This document shows, one piece after another, positions 1-11,819 of a stretch of 64,000 bases of DNA. The DNA comes from Rattus norvegicus (taxonomy: Eukaryota; Chordata; Mammalia; Rodentia; Muridae), in the NCBI RefSeq assembly GCF_036323735.1, contig NC_086036.1, positions 21,240,564-21,304,563 of the forward strand, in the 5' to 3' direction. The first letter of the stretch is position 1, and every line of letters begins with the position of its first letter. A program made the translations under genes and the position numbers. The notes below the pieces were generated by a model. The model did no database searches, was not told where the DNA came from, and saw nothing but the letters and a program-made list of their open reading frames with translations.

Positions 1-3000
1 GCAATACAAACGATCCTTCTGAGACTCCTGAGAGCGTCTTTGCATTTTTGCATTAAGAAAATGTACAGGTACAAGATCGAGATCGTAGAGAATGTGTCTT
101 CTCATTGGGCAACTGCTAAAGATAGATTTCTCTTTCATGCAACATCAGAAACAAAGTACCTCATGTTAATCAAATGGTTTTCATGTTCATACAAGATTCA
201 AATGGTCTAAGTTTGAAGAGTCAATTTGTCTTAGTCAAAGGGACACATTTATATAGGAAAGCTATTAAGAATGAATTAAAGAAACTTATGTTCTATTGAT
301 TGTAACTTGGTCGTTCTCCTTTGATACAATCCACTTTAGCCTTGCTTTGTTAAACCTACCTGATACTGGAGATATTAAGGAAAATTCACAACACTTTCTG
401 AGTCATGACTGTCTTTAACATGGTGATTTTAAAGTGAATAATCACTATGATATTTATTAGCTATAAAAAATTTTAAGACTAATTTAACCTTAATTTTCAC
501 AATTTCCTGTTCACTGATACACATGGTGATCATCATTTCAGATGTAGGGTTTTAAATGCCGGTTAAATGTTTCAAATATTTATCGATTTTACTAATTGTA
601 GTTATTATTTCTATGAATATCTAATCATTTAAGTTAAATTTTAAATATTTTAGAATAATGTTTAATATGTCTATAATTTTCATTTGAAATGCAAGATATT
701 ATGACTATACCAACGATATTCAGCTGATTAGAACACTGTGTTTTGTGGAGTGTTCTCTAGGGCCCAGAGACTATAAGAAGAGAGATAACACTTATTAAAC
801 TTTTGTTTTCTTAGACATGTCTATGAGGTATTTGAAATGAAGATGAAGGCGCAGAACTCAGTGATAGATTGATAATTCATCCCTGTTCCATACTTGATAA
901 CTATTGTAAGCATTTTTTATTAAAGACATTACAGAGTGTGAACTCATTATCCAATAAAGATGAAATCTGAAATGCTTTAAAGTGTGAACTTTTTGCATTA
1001 ACATAAAACAAAAAGTGAAATACCTCACACTCTGAAATGTGTAGCATATGTGAGATTGTCAAAATGACTTCAGAATATTGTCTTCCTAGGAAACACAATG
1101 ATCTTCGTGTTTAGAAAGTCGTCACTGTCGCCTGTCTCGCTGTGTCTTTGTAAATATTGCCAAATCTGAAACATAAACACTCTGGTCTCAACCACTTTGA
1201 ATAATGCATTCTCACGGAACTTCAAAATACTCGGAAGCCATTATTTTTAAATTCACATTTGCTTATGTTTCCTTGCTTTCACAGCTTGAGTTCAGTGTCA
1301 TCCTTTTCTTACAAAACCAATACTAAACCATGATTTTTGGTTATAGAGGATTAGTTCTTTGGATTCCAGAGTTTACTGTATGCTTGGAAAATCTTAAGCT
1401 GGGAAGCAAGAGAAGTACATGGGTGAGTTCTCATGCCTTTGAAATTAAAAACAAATGAACAAAATCAAGCCCTTGAACTATGTATTGTCAGTAACATTGT
1501 GAACAGGGAGTTTGCAATTTATGGGAATTGGTATTTAAGTATAAGGCTTCATAGATCCTTGGAAATTAACTAAGGAGAAGTTATTCTGGTATTTAGCACA
1601 CATTGGTATTCCTGTATAACTGGAGACAGATATCTGGTATTATGTAATAATATCAGGTCTTCAAACTTTTGGAATATGAATCAGGAGCACATGAGCATGG
1701 GTGAATTCTCCTAGGCATTGACCGTGTGGACATATAACTGTACCCCATTTCTCCCAATGTCCAGTAGCAATGTCCAGTAATCCATGTGATCATGGATTTC
1801 CTCAACCTATTGTGGAAAATAACACTGTGATTCACCCTTTGAATTCCTAGCTAGTATTTCACTTAGAAAAAAACATGAACTTAGATTATAGCTTAATGCA
1901 TTTCTGTTGTGAAGGTAGATAAGATAGGAATGGATACGATTAAAAATATTGAGGAAAAACTGGATTATTCACCCTTAGTTTACACATTAGGTTATCGAAT
2001 CAACTATACTAAAGTTCTAATTTAAACTCTATTCCTGCACCTTTTACTATATTTGATGCTACAGACCATGTATTTTAAGGAGCTTCTGTAGAAACTGAAT
2101 TGGCCGTAGTATTCGGATCTGGTCTCATTTAATTCACTAATAAGCCATGTAATCCCAAGTAATTTATCTTTGAGGTTTGAGTTATTCTGTATATAAATAA
2201 ATGCATTAAAATTCATGCAACTCCTTTCATTTTTAAAATGCTAATGATACCCATTCACTCGTTCATGTACTCATTTATTACAGAGTAAGGGTAATTACAA
2301 GTTCTTCTTGCTATTTCTTCTTAGCATTTTTTTATATAAACTAAGAATTTTTTGGCTACTTCAAGACCGCTTCAAAATGAAAGATGCTTCTGGTTTGAGT
2401 TGAGAACACACTGTAAAGTTATATAAGACTAAAAAAGGAAAAAAGGGCAAACAATATAGAATAAAATGCCATGAAATAATATGAGAAAAATCAATAAGCA
2501 CATTGCCTCGGGGACAGGTTTAGCTAACTGCTTACATGGGTCACCTTTAACCTGAGAGAATTTCAGGTCAGTTGATTAGATCACACACTATCTTCTAAAT
2601 TACTTCTCATGTGGAAAGATCTTTGTCTCGTATGGGATGGCCCATCCTTTGAAAATCCAGACCCTGCTATCACCAGTACTCCTGAAAATGTAAAATCCAG
2701 CATCTCATCTCAGATTACCACTACTGGCCATCCGTATCCCACTAGTCAGACATTCAGGCTTTCCAGCCTCTCCCACCAAATTCACCCACAGATTCATTTC
2801 TGTCCTGACTTTATGTTGCTCTCATGATTCTCTCATATAGGCACACACTTGCAAATTCCCTTTACAACCATCTCTTTATCAATGAGACTTCTAGAAGATG
2901 ACCAGACTCGGTGAAACCTCTTTCCTTCGTGCTTTAGATGTTGGATATGACTAGAGAAAGCCACTAGACCTTGAATATATCAGCTATATTTATTAACAAA

Positions 3001-3893
3001 AAATGGTCTTGTGATAAAACATGCTGCTTCCTTATAAAATACACAAAGCTCATTCTTCGAATCATCGTACACAGATCGTTACGTCAATTCAATTTCATTA
3101 GAAAAACAGAAAATATGTGTACATGTGTTATCTCATCATATAATGTACCTCTGCCTATAAGTCATCCTTTTGATTTCCTTAATGTTCCTTCATGTAGCTA
3201 ACATAGTGTCTCCCAATTGTCTATGAGTCCTCATCACCTTCTCTGTGTTCAGAGCTGTGCTTTAACTGTGCAAGTTCTCTCTCACCTGCTATATTCAATT
3301 TTTCTTTAATATTCCACCATTTCCTTGATGATAATGACTTCCTATTGTATCATCAGCTTTGTAAAATCATTTTTTACATCATTCCGTTTTCATCTTCTTT
3401 TTATTTCTTATAACCTTCCTGCCCCAGTTTCCATCTTCTAACTACTTGTCTGTTTTCCTAGAAACTGAAGATGAAGTTGTTCTCATTTTCTGTTTTCTTT
3501 CTATTCATTATCAGTGACTGAAATTTTCCCCGTTATACCAAGTTTTCTTTTAGCAATATTTGATCTCTACTTTGACAACCAAATGTTAATATTTGCCCTC
3601 TGTGAAACAAGTTTATAATCTAAGAATCCATAGATGTCAATAATTCAGAAGGAATACTTTAAATCATATACTAGAGACTGTTTCTTATCTGTCTTTAACT
3701 TCTGCCTTTTTTTCTCAATTTATCACCTTTCTTCTGTTGATTTTACAGAATGCTGACCAAAGGCAGCTTGGAAAGAAAGGGTTTATGTCATCTTATAGTC
3801 CATCATGAGATGAAACCAAGCAGGAACCCAAGGTAAGAACCTGGAGGCAGGAACTAAAGCAGAGATCAAGGAGAAACATTGATTACTGGGTTG
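1..3893. other. Unassigned AT-rich intergenic or intronic sequence
   Basis: I recognise no gene, exon or repeat family in this stretch. It is AT-rich, its open frames are short and scattered on both strands, and none resembles a known protein. A T-rich run lies at 3894-3907. Old, highly diverged repeats could be present and would not be visible by eye. Confidence 0.5.
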
Positions 3894-4424
3894 TTTTTTT
3901 TTTTTTTGCCGTTGTATGCTTAGATGTCTTTCTTACAGGACTATATTGCCAAGGTTTTTCTTGCCCAAAAAGACCCTCCCACATCAATCAGTAATAAAAA
4001 AAATGCCTGGGTACATTATCACAGATCAATGTCATAGAGGATTTTTCTCTATTGCATCTCCCTCTTCCTAAATTACTCAAGTTTGTGTTGTCAAAACTAA
4101 ATAAGTAAATAACTTGACACTCAATAATTTAACCTTACCATGTCCTAGATTTAGGAAGCACTTTCTTTGGGAACCACAATCTGTCCCTAGTTAAGTTGAT
4201 TTAACCAACTAATTTAAACATTATTACTACCTCAAAGAGTTCTCAGTAATATTTATTATACTGGTTTCTATGAGCTGAAGTGAAATAATACTACATTCTA
4301 ATTACCACATATCCTTTGGGTATCTGGTAGCTCATCCTATTAAATTCAAGTGTTGAATACATATGATACATCTATTGGATACATATGCACATCTCAGAAT
4401 CAATATGTGTAATTCAGAGTTCTT

Positions 4425-4723
4425 TTTACTAGATATTTTATGTATACACATTTCAAATGTTATCCCCTTTCCCCAGTTCCTTATTCTTCCATTTCTCCTC
4501 CCCCTGCTTCCATGAGGGTATTCCCCTTCCCATTCACAGACTCCTACCTCAACACCCTGTCATTCACCTACCTTGGGGAAATGAGCCTTTACAACACCAA
4601 GGCTCATTCTTCTCCTATTGATGCCAAGAGAAAATGGAACACTCCTCCATTGTTGGTGGGATCTCAAGCTAGTACAACCACTCTGGAAATCACTCCAGCA
4701 GTTCCTCAGAAAGTTGAACACAC
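4425..4723 (-). mobile_element. Short L1 insertion with internal inversion and target-site duplication
   Basis: The left part (about 4425-4627) is the minus strand of a rodent L1 3' UTR, with its 3' end and short T-run on the left. From about 4628 the orientation flips: the right part (to about 4723) is plus-strand ORF2 C-terminal sequence, closely matching the full-length L1 near 30147-30235. A 15-bp direct repeat flanks the whole unit (taattcagagttctt at 4410-4424; taattcagaattctt at 4724-4738; one mismatch). The shared duplication shows that both halves arrived in one event. This is the known product of twin priming during L1 reverse transcription. No coding capacity remains. Confidence 0.85.
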
Positions 4724-4738
4724 TAATTCAGAATTCTT

Positions 4739-5002
4739 AAATTTTACTTCCAACATGTTTAAACTATTTTGCGGTCAGGTTATTGACCCAATCTAGAGCA
4801 CTGTTAGTAATTCTGTTGAAGGAACCTCCTGACGAATCAGAATCTCTCCATTGCTTCACCCTCCACAGCACCAAGCCAGCTAATAAAATTGCTTCCTGTC
4901 TCACTCCACTGTTGCTTCCACAGACCATTCGATAATGCTCTGTGCAGAAACCAAAATGCTGTTTTGAAACACACAACTGAAATTATCAATTCCAATACTA
5001 CC
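4739..5002. other. Unassigned sequence between L1 and microsatellite
   Basis: Nothing recognisable. The open frames that cross it run on into the CA/GA repeat and owe their length to it. Confidence 0.4.
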
Positions 5003-5012
5003 AACACACACA

Positions 5013-5078
<66 letters not shown>
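5002..5078. repeat. Compound microsatellite (CA)n(GA)n
   Basis: About 14 CA units run directly into about 24 GA units with no interruption. The GA part is a mirror-symmetric polypurine tract able to form H-DNA, and the CA part is alternating pyrimidine-purine. Long open frames on both strands here encode only dipeptide repeats and are artefacts. Confidence 0.97.
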
Positions 5079-5083
<5 letters not shown>

Positions 5084-5892
5084 CAAACAAATAAAAAACC
5101 AACCACCATTCTGATGGTTTGTTACTTTAACTTGAGCAAACTGCAGAACAGTATAAACATTCTATCCCACAAACCCCTCAGGACATGTCCTCCACACAAA
5201 CCTGAAAATCACACACACCCACTGTTCTCCTTGTTTTCTCCTCATTTTTAAAATATTTTCCTCTACGGCCAACACGTCTGAACCTTTCTCTAATTCTTTC
5301 TCATTCTCTGTACACAGAATGCGGTCTCCTGTTCTCCAAGTCTGTTTCATACTCCAAGTAAGAGAATAAATGCCATTAATAATAAATGTCTTACTGCCAC
5401 CCAGCAGACCAAAAGTAGACAATTAGTCTACTTCCACTCTGCTCTTCTTCCTTTACCTCTGATAGTGTATTTTTATCATATAATATGCAAGTCCTTGGGG
5501 ACATAAGCGTTATCTTTTTTAGTTCCTAGCATGTGGACAAATGAACCATTTGCATGAAAACTGTATAAAAACATTTTATATATGTGTATACAATGTGAAG
5601 ACATCAAGGGGAATGTTCCAATCAAGTACCACCTCAACTGAAGAACAAGAAACGGTCTCAGAATCTGTTTCCTTTATTTTCAATCACTCTGTTTTGTTTT
5701 TTTCATTTTACCCCTAGGGATTAAATTTAGGTCCTCACACATACAAGAAGATGTCTTGTGATATAGTATTTCTGAGACACATGTCATAGCATACAATTGT
5801 ATAAAGAATGCAAGATATATCTATGTTACTCAGAGAATCAGAGGCTATTCATCTAATGGCAAAAAAAAAAAAAAGCAACAATAAAAAATCTC
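5079..5892. other. Unassigned sequence
   Basis: No gene or recognised repeat, apart from an A14-like run near 5861-5874. Sequence near 5884-5898 may be one arm of a diverged target-site duplication for the next L1. Confidence 0.4.
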
Positions 5893-6482
5893 AATGAACC
5901 CCGGGAGTCCTCTGCTGCATATATGTTAGGGGCCTTATCTCAGTTGGTATATGCTGTCTGTGTGTTGATCCAGTTTCTGAGAGATCTCGGGGCCCAGGTT
6001 ATTTGAGACTGCTGGTCCTCCTACAGGGTCGCCCTCATCCTCATCTTCTTCCAGCTTTTCCCTAATTCAACCAGAGGGGTCAGCAGCTTCTGTTCATTGG
6101 TTGGGTGCACATATCTGCATCTGACTCTTTCAGCAGAGTGTTGGGTCTTTTAGTGGGCACTCATGATAGGTCCCTTTTTGTGAACACCCCATAGCCTCAG
6201 TAATGGTGTCAAGTCTTGGGGCCTCTTCTTGAGCTGGATCCCATTTGGTGCCTGTTGCTGGGTCTTCTTTTCCTCAGGCTCTTCTCCATTTCCATCCCTG
6301 AATTTCTTTCAGACAGGAAGAATTATAGGTCAGAGTTTGGGGTGGGTGGGGTGGGGACATCCTTGTGGAGACTGGGGAGCGGGCGGGGAGGAGGTATGGG
6401 GTGTGGAACAGTCGGCGTGTAGACTGGGAAGAGAATAAAATCTGGAGGGTAAAAATAAATAAATACTAAAATACATAATTTT
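5893..6482 (+). mobile_element. Lx-type L1 3' region with 5' inversion
   Basis: Positions about 5893-6335 are the minus strand of the 3' region of an old murine L1 (Lx type). The segment at 5980-6105 is the reverse complement of 58605-58740 in this same window. At about 6336 the orientation switches to plus, and the remainder matches the plus-strand 3' end at 58887-59005: a G-rich polypurine stretch, then a short segment ending in an A-rich tail. The order is an inverted internal piece followed by a sense 3' terminus, as twin priming gives. A diverged candidate target-site duplication (about 5884-5898 versus 6483-6498) is suggestive only. Orientation is given for the 3' end. Open frames here are not meaningful. 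Confidence 0.75.
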
Positions 6483-6498
6483 AAAAACACTCAATAAA

Positions 6499-8324
6499 TA
6501 AATGATGCTAGCTTTCGTATTAAAGAATATTCTCAAAAACTGCTTAAATAGTCACAACAGGGTTATCAGGTAGCCTGAGTGCTCCCCTGTTAATGAGGAA
6601 TGAGCCGGAAAGAACAAATGGCCAAATTTCGGTATGTGTAGCTGTCGCAACTGCATTTATAACATGTACAAATAGCATGTGCTCACTCGGATGGCTACTC
6701 CTTTCACACTTCAAAAATGCCGCCCAGGGCCAGTCAAAGGAAGAAGGTGTGCATAACAGGAAGATGGTGGCATTTCCGGTACACTTACAAATATGGGAGG
6801 GATTGCTGGAACATGCTAAAACAGTGAGAAGCTACCTTAGTGTGGGGTGCAGTGAAGCCGTTCTGGAGGCATAACAAAAAAATGATACTCTTAATAGTAA
6901 AAGAGGCACACAGTGAAGCATCCTGGCTTGGCTCATTCAGAGCATGAATTATCATTCTGGTCGTTTTAAATTGTTATTCATTCCAACGATGGGAATACAC
7001 AGCCTTGAAGGGCTTATGAAGTGAGCATATATAAGATGCCTGCTTTTCAGCAGTTACCAAATATTAATCCTCACCTTCAATAAGCCTTTACCAAAAGAGT
7101 AACTTAGCATATAGATAGTTTCCCAGTGACCTGCCACTTAGCTGAGAATAGGTTGAGAAAAAAACACCACAGCCAAAGAAACCTGCCTCCGACCTAAAAC
7201 TTTTCCTCTATTAATTCTTTTCTTTTGCAAACAGAAATGAAAGGTGGAAGGAAGAAAGGCAGTGAAGACAGGGAGGTGTGGGAAACTTGGAGTGATGCCT
7301 CTCTTTATCCATGGCTTTGCCACAGCCCCCCTCATTTCCTGGCCATTGTTATCCAAGAAACCAGGTGGAGAGGTACAAGCAAATACAAGATTATCTCAGA
7401 CAATGAGGAGCAGAGCACCGGAGTTAATCTATGTGCAATGGATCAATAGCCTGATCCTTAAGATACAGAAGTGGCCAAATCAAATGGCTTTCTGTTTGCT
7501 TTGCTAGTTAGGCTTTGAAGCTCTATTTTTAAATTTCCACTTTGTCTCTCTCCTTAAGAGTGCTCGTGCAAGTGAAAGCCCACACATTGCAGCCTGGGAT
7601 AAATACCCAAGAGCCCCATAAAGGTAAGTCAGAGATAATTTATATCCTGACTTTTTTAGCCACAAAAGCACAGTTTGAGACAGAGTGAGTTCTACAGCAC
7701 TTGCTAAGTATCAAATAAAGACTGCTCTTTCTCTATAGTTGTTGAACAAGGACTTGGACTTTAAAACTTTTTATTTTAACTTTTCTGCCAATCCACATTC
7801 AGGGTCCAAGCCTGAAAAGGGACATATTTACATCATTCATTCATCCTCTGATTAACCTTAAAATTTATATGGAATACTAAAATTTAATTGAAACAGTGTC
7901 TAATGCCACACTGACAAAAATGCAAGAAAGTGGCATTTACTTTATTTGTTCCCAAGTCTCTAACCCTATACTTGACATTCATCTTTACTTCCTTTGGGGT
8001 CGTTAAAACTCCAATCAAAGACATTCGATACATAATAATATGTTTGTACAACTAGAACTCAAAGGAGGAAAGTGGAAGAAACCATGAGGTTTTGTATTGC
8101 TGTACCATGACAAGACCTTCCTCTGCGTTAATAACTGAGTTATATCAGGAGGTACAGGTAACAGAAGAGCAATGGCTGTACAGAAAGTTTCATTTGCTTT
8201 GAAATGGAGACTGCAGCTGGAGTGAGGGCAGGAAAGGGGTGGGGGTGTTCTAGGACCATCTCTATACTCTGAAATTCCACAAGAAGAATCTTTAATCTGT
8301 TAACATAACATTTAGTAAAATAGG
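6499..8324. other. Unassigned sequence
   Basis: No gene or repeat recognised. The slightly more GC-rich part, 6590-6870, has a 93-codon plus-strand opening with no recognisable motif. 7225-7510 has overlapping openings on both strands, typical of chance. Confidence 0.4.
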
Positions 8325-8337
8325 TTCTCTCTCTCTT

Positions 8338-8391
<54 letters not shown>
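8325..8391. repeat. (CT)n microsatellite
   Basis: A polypyrimidine tract of CT units with two early TTT interruptions, followed by an uninterrupted block. The minus-strand arginine/glutamate open frame over it is an artefact. Confidence 0.97.
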
Positions 8392-8395
<4 letters not shown>

Positions 8396-8547
8396 ACCAT
8401 GGCAATAGCTGTCCAAGATTGTTCTCCCTACACCTTCCAGAAACTATGAGAAATGCTGTCTAGGCCACGATAATTAAGACCTGAACTCTGGGAGTAGAAC
8501 CTGGTCACTTGAATAGCAACAAAAATGCTCTTCATGTTCCAGTACAT

Positions 8548-8770
8548 GGGCTGGAGAGATGACTCAACAGTTAAGAACACTAGTTATTCTTGCAGAGGTC
8601 CCAGGTTCCAGATTCAGCACCCACATGGTGGCCCACACCTGTTTGTAACTCAAGTCCCATGGGATCTTCTAACCTCTTCTGGCCTCCATGGACACCATGA
8701 ACAAATGTGGTACACAGACACATATACAAGAAAGACATTCATACATATAAAACTTTTAAAATAAATAAAC
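8548..8770 (+). mobile_element. B2-family SINE
   Basis: It begins with gggctggagagatgactcaa, the diagnostic tRNA-derived head of B2 elements. An A-box-like segment lies near 8556-8574 and a B-box-like segment (ggttccagattc) at 8604-8615. The body contains the family's 'cacatggtgg' block and it ends in an AAATAAATAAA tail. B2 RNAs are transcribed by RNA polymerase III and mobilised by L1 proteins. Several mismatches in the boxes suggest an old copy. I saw no clear target-site duplication. Confidence 0.85.
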
Positions 8771-9825
8771 AATATTCTAAAATCTTCATAAGTAGAAAGA
8801 AGACTGGCCACCCTGGCATACAGACAATATTGAACCAAAAGAATTATGCTTGTTTTCATTTTGAAATACACTGTCTTTCTGTGCACTTTGTTATGTAGGC
8901 TTTGAAGTACCATATCAAATATTGTGATCCTCTTGCTCCTCTAAAGAGGTTATGCCAGTAAATGACAATGTATTTATTCATAGCTAAATACTCCAGACTT
9001 AGTAAGGGTTTTCAAAAGCTGGGTTTTTTTGTTTGTTTGTTTGTTTTTGGATTGTCTAAGATATATAGCCTCAATCTAAGCTATTTCATTACCACAACAA
9101 AATTATTTAGAGAGGAACATAAAGACAGGAAGAAAATTAGATATTATTATGCTGACACATCATGTCCTATACTTCTAGCACTAAAATTTTAGGAGGGGAG
9201 TAAATAAAGAAGCTAACAATAAATGTATATAAAATGCTTTTTAAACTTTTCAATGCTCTAGAAAAGGAAAGAGGACAAAAGGATGAAGAGTTGAAAACAT
9301 AAAGAAAGATCCTTATGCCAATTTCAAGCCACGTTTTATACCCATCCCTTATGTCCCAGGTCACACACACACACATTTAATGTATAAGATCTTGGTTTAA
9401 GACAACTGATGAATTTTAGTTCAGTAATATAGGGATATTTCTGAGGCACTCATAGCCCCCCATAATATAAAACAAACAAATGAGTTAGATATGCATGCAG
9501 CAGGTCTCTTTAGACCTTCAAGTTCTTATTTTCTTTGTAACAACCATTTTATGAGTTCAATTATCTTACCTTTCTGCATTAGAAGTTAAATATCTGAAAT
9601 GTTGAATAAATCAGTACTTGCACTCATTTAATAAAAATTTATCCCATGCATTAAATATTAGCAATAAATGATTAGATCACATCCTAACAAGGAGTTACAC
9701 TATAAAACTGGTAAATGTTTAAGATTAGTACATTTTAAAAGTATGACTTGTTAAATGGGGAAAAAAGAAGGTTCAGTGCTATGGGCAAGCATGGAACGCG
9801 GGCTGGATGAACCTTGTGTAGGTTG
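8771..9825. other. Unassigned sequence with a (GTTT)n tract
   Basis: Only a short GTTT repeat at 9024-9048 and an (AC)6 at about 9362-9375 stand out. No gene is recognised. Confidence 0.45.
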
Positions 9826-10184
9826 TCACAGTCCTATAAGGTACTCAGGAGAGGCTTCCTAAAAAGAGTAACAGGTTTTAGATTTCTTATAACCATTAGG
9901 AGCTACTAAGAGAATTGTGTTTGTGTGTGTATGTGTGTGTGTGTGTGTGTGTCTATCTGTGTGTGTGTGTGTGTGTATGTGTCTGTGTGTGTGTGTACAG
10001 TAGCTTGTGTATATGTTTCTTGGTAATTTTCACAGTCCTATGGGATACCCAGGAAAGGCTTCCTAGAAGTGTAACAGGTTTTAGATTTATTGCAACCCAT
10101 AGAAGTTAATAAGAAAATTGTGTGTGTGTATGTGTGTGTGTGTGTGTGTGTAAAGTAGCTTGTGTATATGTTTCTTGGTTATTA
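9826..10184. repeat. Tandem duplication (204-bp offset) carrying GT microsatellites
   Basis: Two consecutive copies of one unit lie at 9826-10029 and 10030-10184. Each starts tcacagtccta, continues through a shared segment with 'aacaggttttagattt', enters a GT microsatellite (9916-9996 in copy 1; 10120-10151 in copy 2), and ends with 'gtagcttgtgtatatgtttc'. Copy 2 is shorter because its GT block is shorter. Point differences between the unique parts show the duplication is not recent. Confidence 0.93.
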
Positions 10185-10249
10185 TACACTTGTATGTAAA
10201 TGCATATGGAAACCAAAGAGTAACACTTGGTCTCTTAACAATAATTCTT

Positions 10250-10390
10250 AGCATTCATTTTTGAGATTGGGTGTCTCAACAAAATTGTATAATAACGACT
10301 TCAACTAGACTGTGTGGTTATTAGATTTTAGTGACCTTCTTTTGGGAAGACCTTTTTTCCTTCCCTAGTGCTGGGGTTAAAGAATGCCAT
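10250..10390 (-). mobile_element. Possible diverged B1-related SINE
   Basis: The segment resembles a decayed minus-strand B1: 'ttttgagattgggtgtctc' near the start and 'ctagtgctggggttaaagaatgcc' near the end match the usual B1 complement in outline. The middle is too diverged to assign with confidence. Confidence 0.4.
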
Positions 10391-11514
10391 GCTCAGAGTT
10401 CACTGATGGAGAGGACATACTCCAGAGACAAAGGTTAACCAAGGTGTCCTCCACAATGTGGTACCTGTGAGGTCTTAGGTGACAAATGACAGTTAATAGA
10501 ATGGTATGCAAAGCCAGACCTCAGGTGAGTAGCATTTATAGCCGGTTGTTGGAGCCTCATGGGACATATGGTTTGCCTGGGTTATTATCTTTTTCTCTGG
10601 TTCCTTTGTGAACCATAGTATTTTATGAAAACAAAGAAGGCGAAGGACTAAGCAATGTTTAGTATCCTAGTTAAAATCTGCTTGAGGATTCATTACAGAT
10701 GCGGTGGGGCTTCACTTCCAGATAGCATGCTTTCCCTCATTTTATTTCTTCATCTTCCTAACATTTTTACATATTCATTACTAATACCTTTGCAGTAATG
10801 AACAGAGTATTTGCATTTGATTGACACAGATGGAAAGTGTTTGAAAGTCATTATCTCAAATACAAAAAGATTTTGAATAATCCTTCAGTATGTCAAGGCG
10901 TGCATTTCATAAGCAATTGGTAAGTATTTTTATGTGCTGAGGGGAAGAAGTTAATTTAAAGCATTTGTGGTATTTAATGTCACCAGGGACAAGTGGGAGG
11001 AAAGAATTCTAACCTCTGATACACCTACTACACCCAGGTGTCTTTCAGAGGTCAGAATTATTACAGGCAAAATAACACCGCACTGAAGATTTATTCCCGA
11101 AACTTCAGCTACCAGTTCTAAATGTTTGCCTCCTCCTCCTTTTCTCCCTTTTTATTTTTTTTTTGTATCCATAGTTGACTATATGATCCCAGCTTCTTAA
11201 TAAGCAATGTCTGGGACTGGAAGCTGATAAATGCTAAAAGTTTTATCTCCTGCAGGTATTTGCAATTCAAGAAGGATCTAGGAAGACTATAAACACTAAG
11301 GCTGAATGCATAAAGATTCAGTCTAAGGCTTTAGTGATGTTGATAGAGAGATCTGAAATCATGGCAAACTTGACAACCTCCATATAGAGTTGGAGACCTC
11401 TTGCTGGTCAGTCTGTTATAAACACTATTCAGGGAACCTGATCTTGTACATGGTGGAGACCACCTTTCTATTTCTACTGCTCCAACTTCCTTCTTGACTA
11501 TTGTCTTTTAAGAA
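10391..11514. other. Unassigned sequence
   Basis: No gene, SINE or L1 recognised. A short T-run lies at 11156-11164. Confidence 0.4.
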
Positions 11515-11519
11515 ACTCT

Positions 11520-11800
11520 TATTGGTCTGGGAAGAAGCCTGATGGGTAAAGTGCTTGTCCTGCAAGCCTGATCTTATCACCTTTGTTTGAATCCCCAAAA
11601 GCAAAACCCTTTAGCCCAAGTGTCCATAATCCTCCTGTGCTTCTCCCAGGAGATGGAGGCTGAGGCAGGAGAATTTTCAAAGACTCTAAAGTCATGTAGC
11701 ATCTTTCTGAAACAGTGAACAAGAGATCTTGTCTCAAGCAAGGTGGTAGAGGATAAACACCTGATTCTCCTCTCACCTCTACAGGTGGTTTTTGACCTAT
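11520..11800 (+). mobile_element. B3-type SINE, diverged
   Basis: The head 'atgggtaaagtgcttgtcctgc', the 'tttgaatccccaaaagc' B-box-like region, the 'ggaggctgaggcaggagaat' body and the 'agagatcttgtctcaagcaa' segment follow the order of a B3 (B2-superfamily) SINE. The copy is old and has several indels. The 97-codon minus-strand open frame across it is a shadow of the repeat. Confidence 0.65.
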
Positions 11801-11819
11801 GAGCAACTCCATTCTTTAC

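Noticed and set aside
2609..2827. 72-codon proline/serine/threonine-rich plus-strand opening suggesting an exon
   Set aside because: I could not match it to a known protein and saw no convincing splice sites around it.
4837..5251. Long open frames on both strands rich in Ser-Leu or Arg-Glu dipeptides
   Set aside because: They are translations of the CA/GA microsatellite; simple repeats stay open in several frames without coding for anything.
9915..10184. CRISPR-like spaced repeats
   Set aside because: Only two copies of a 204-bp unit with microsatellites, in a mammalian genome; a tandem duplication explains it.
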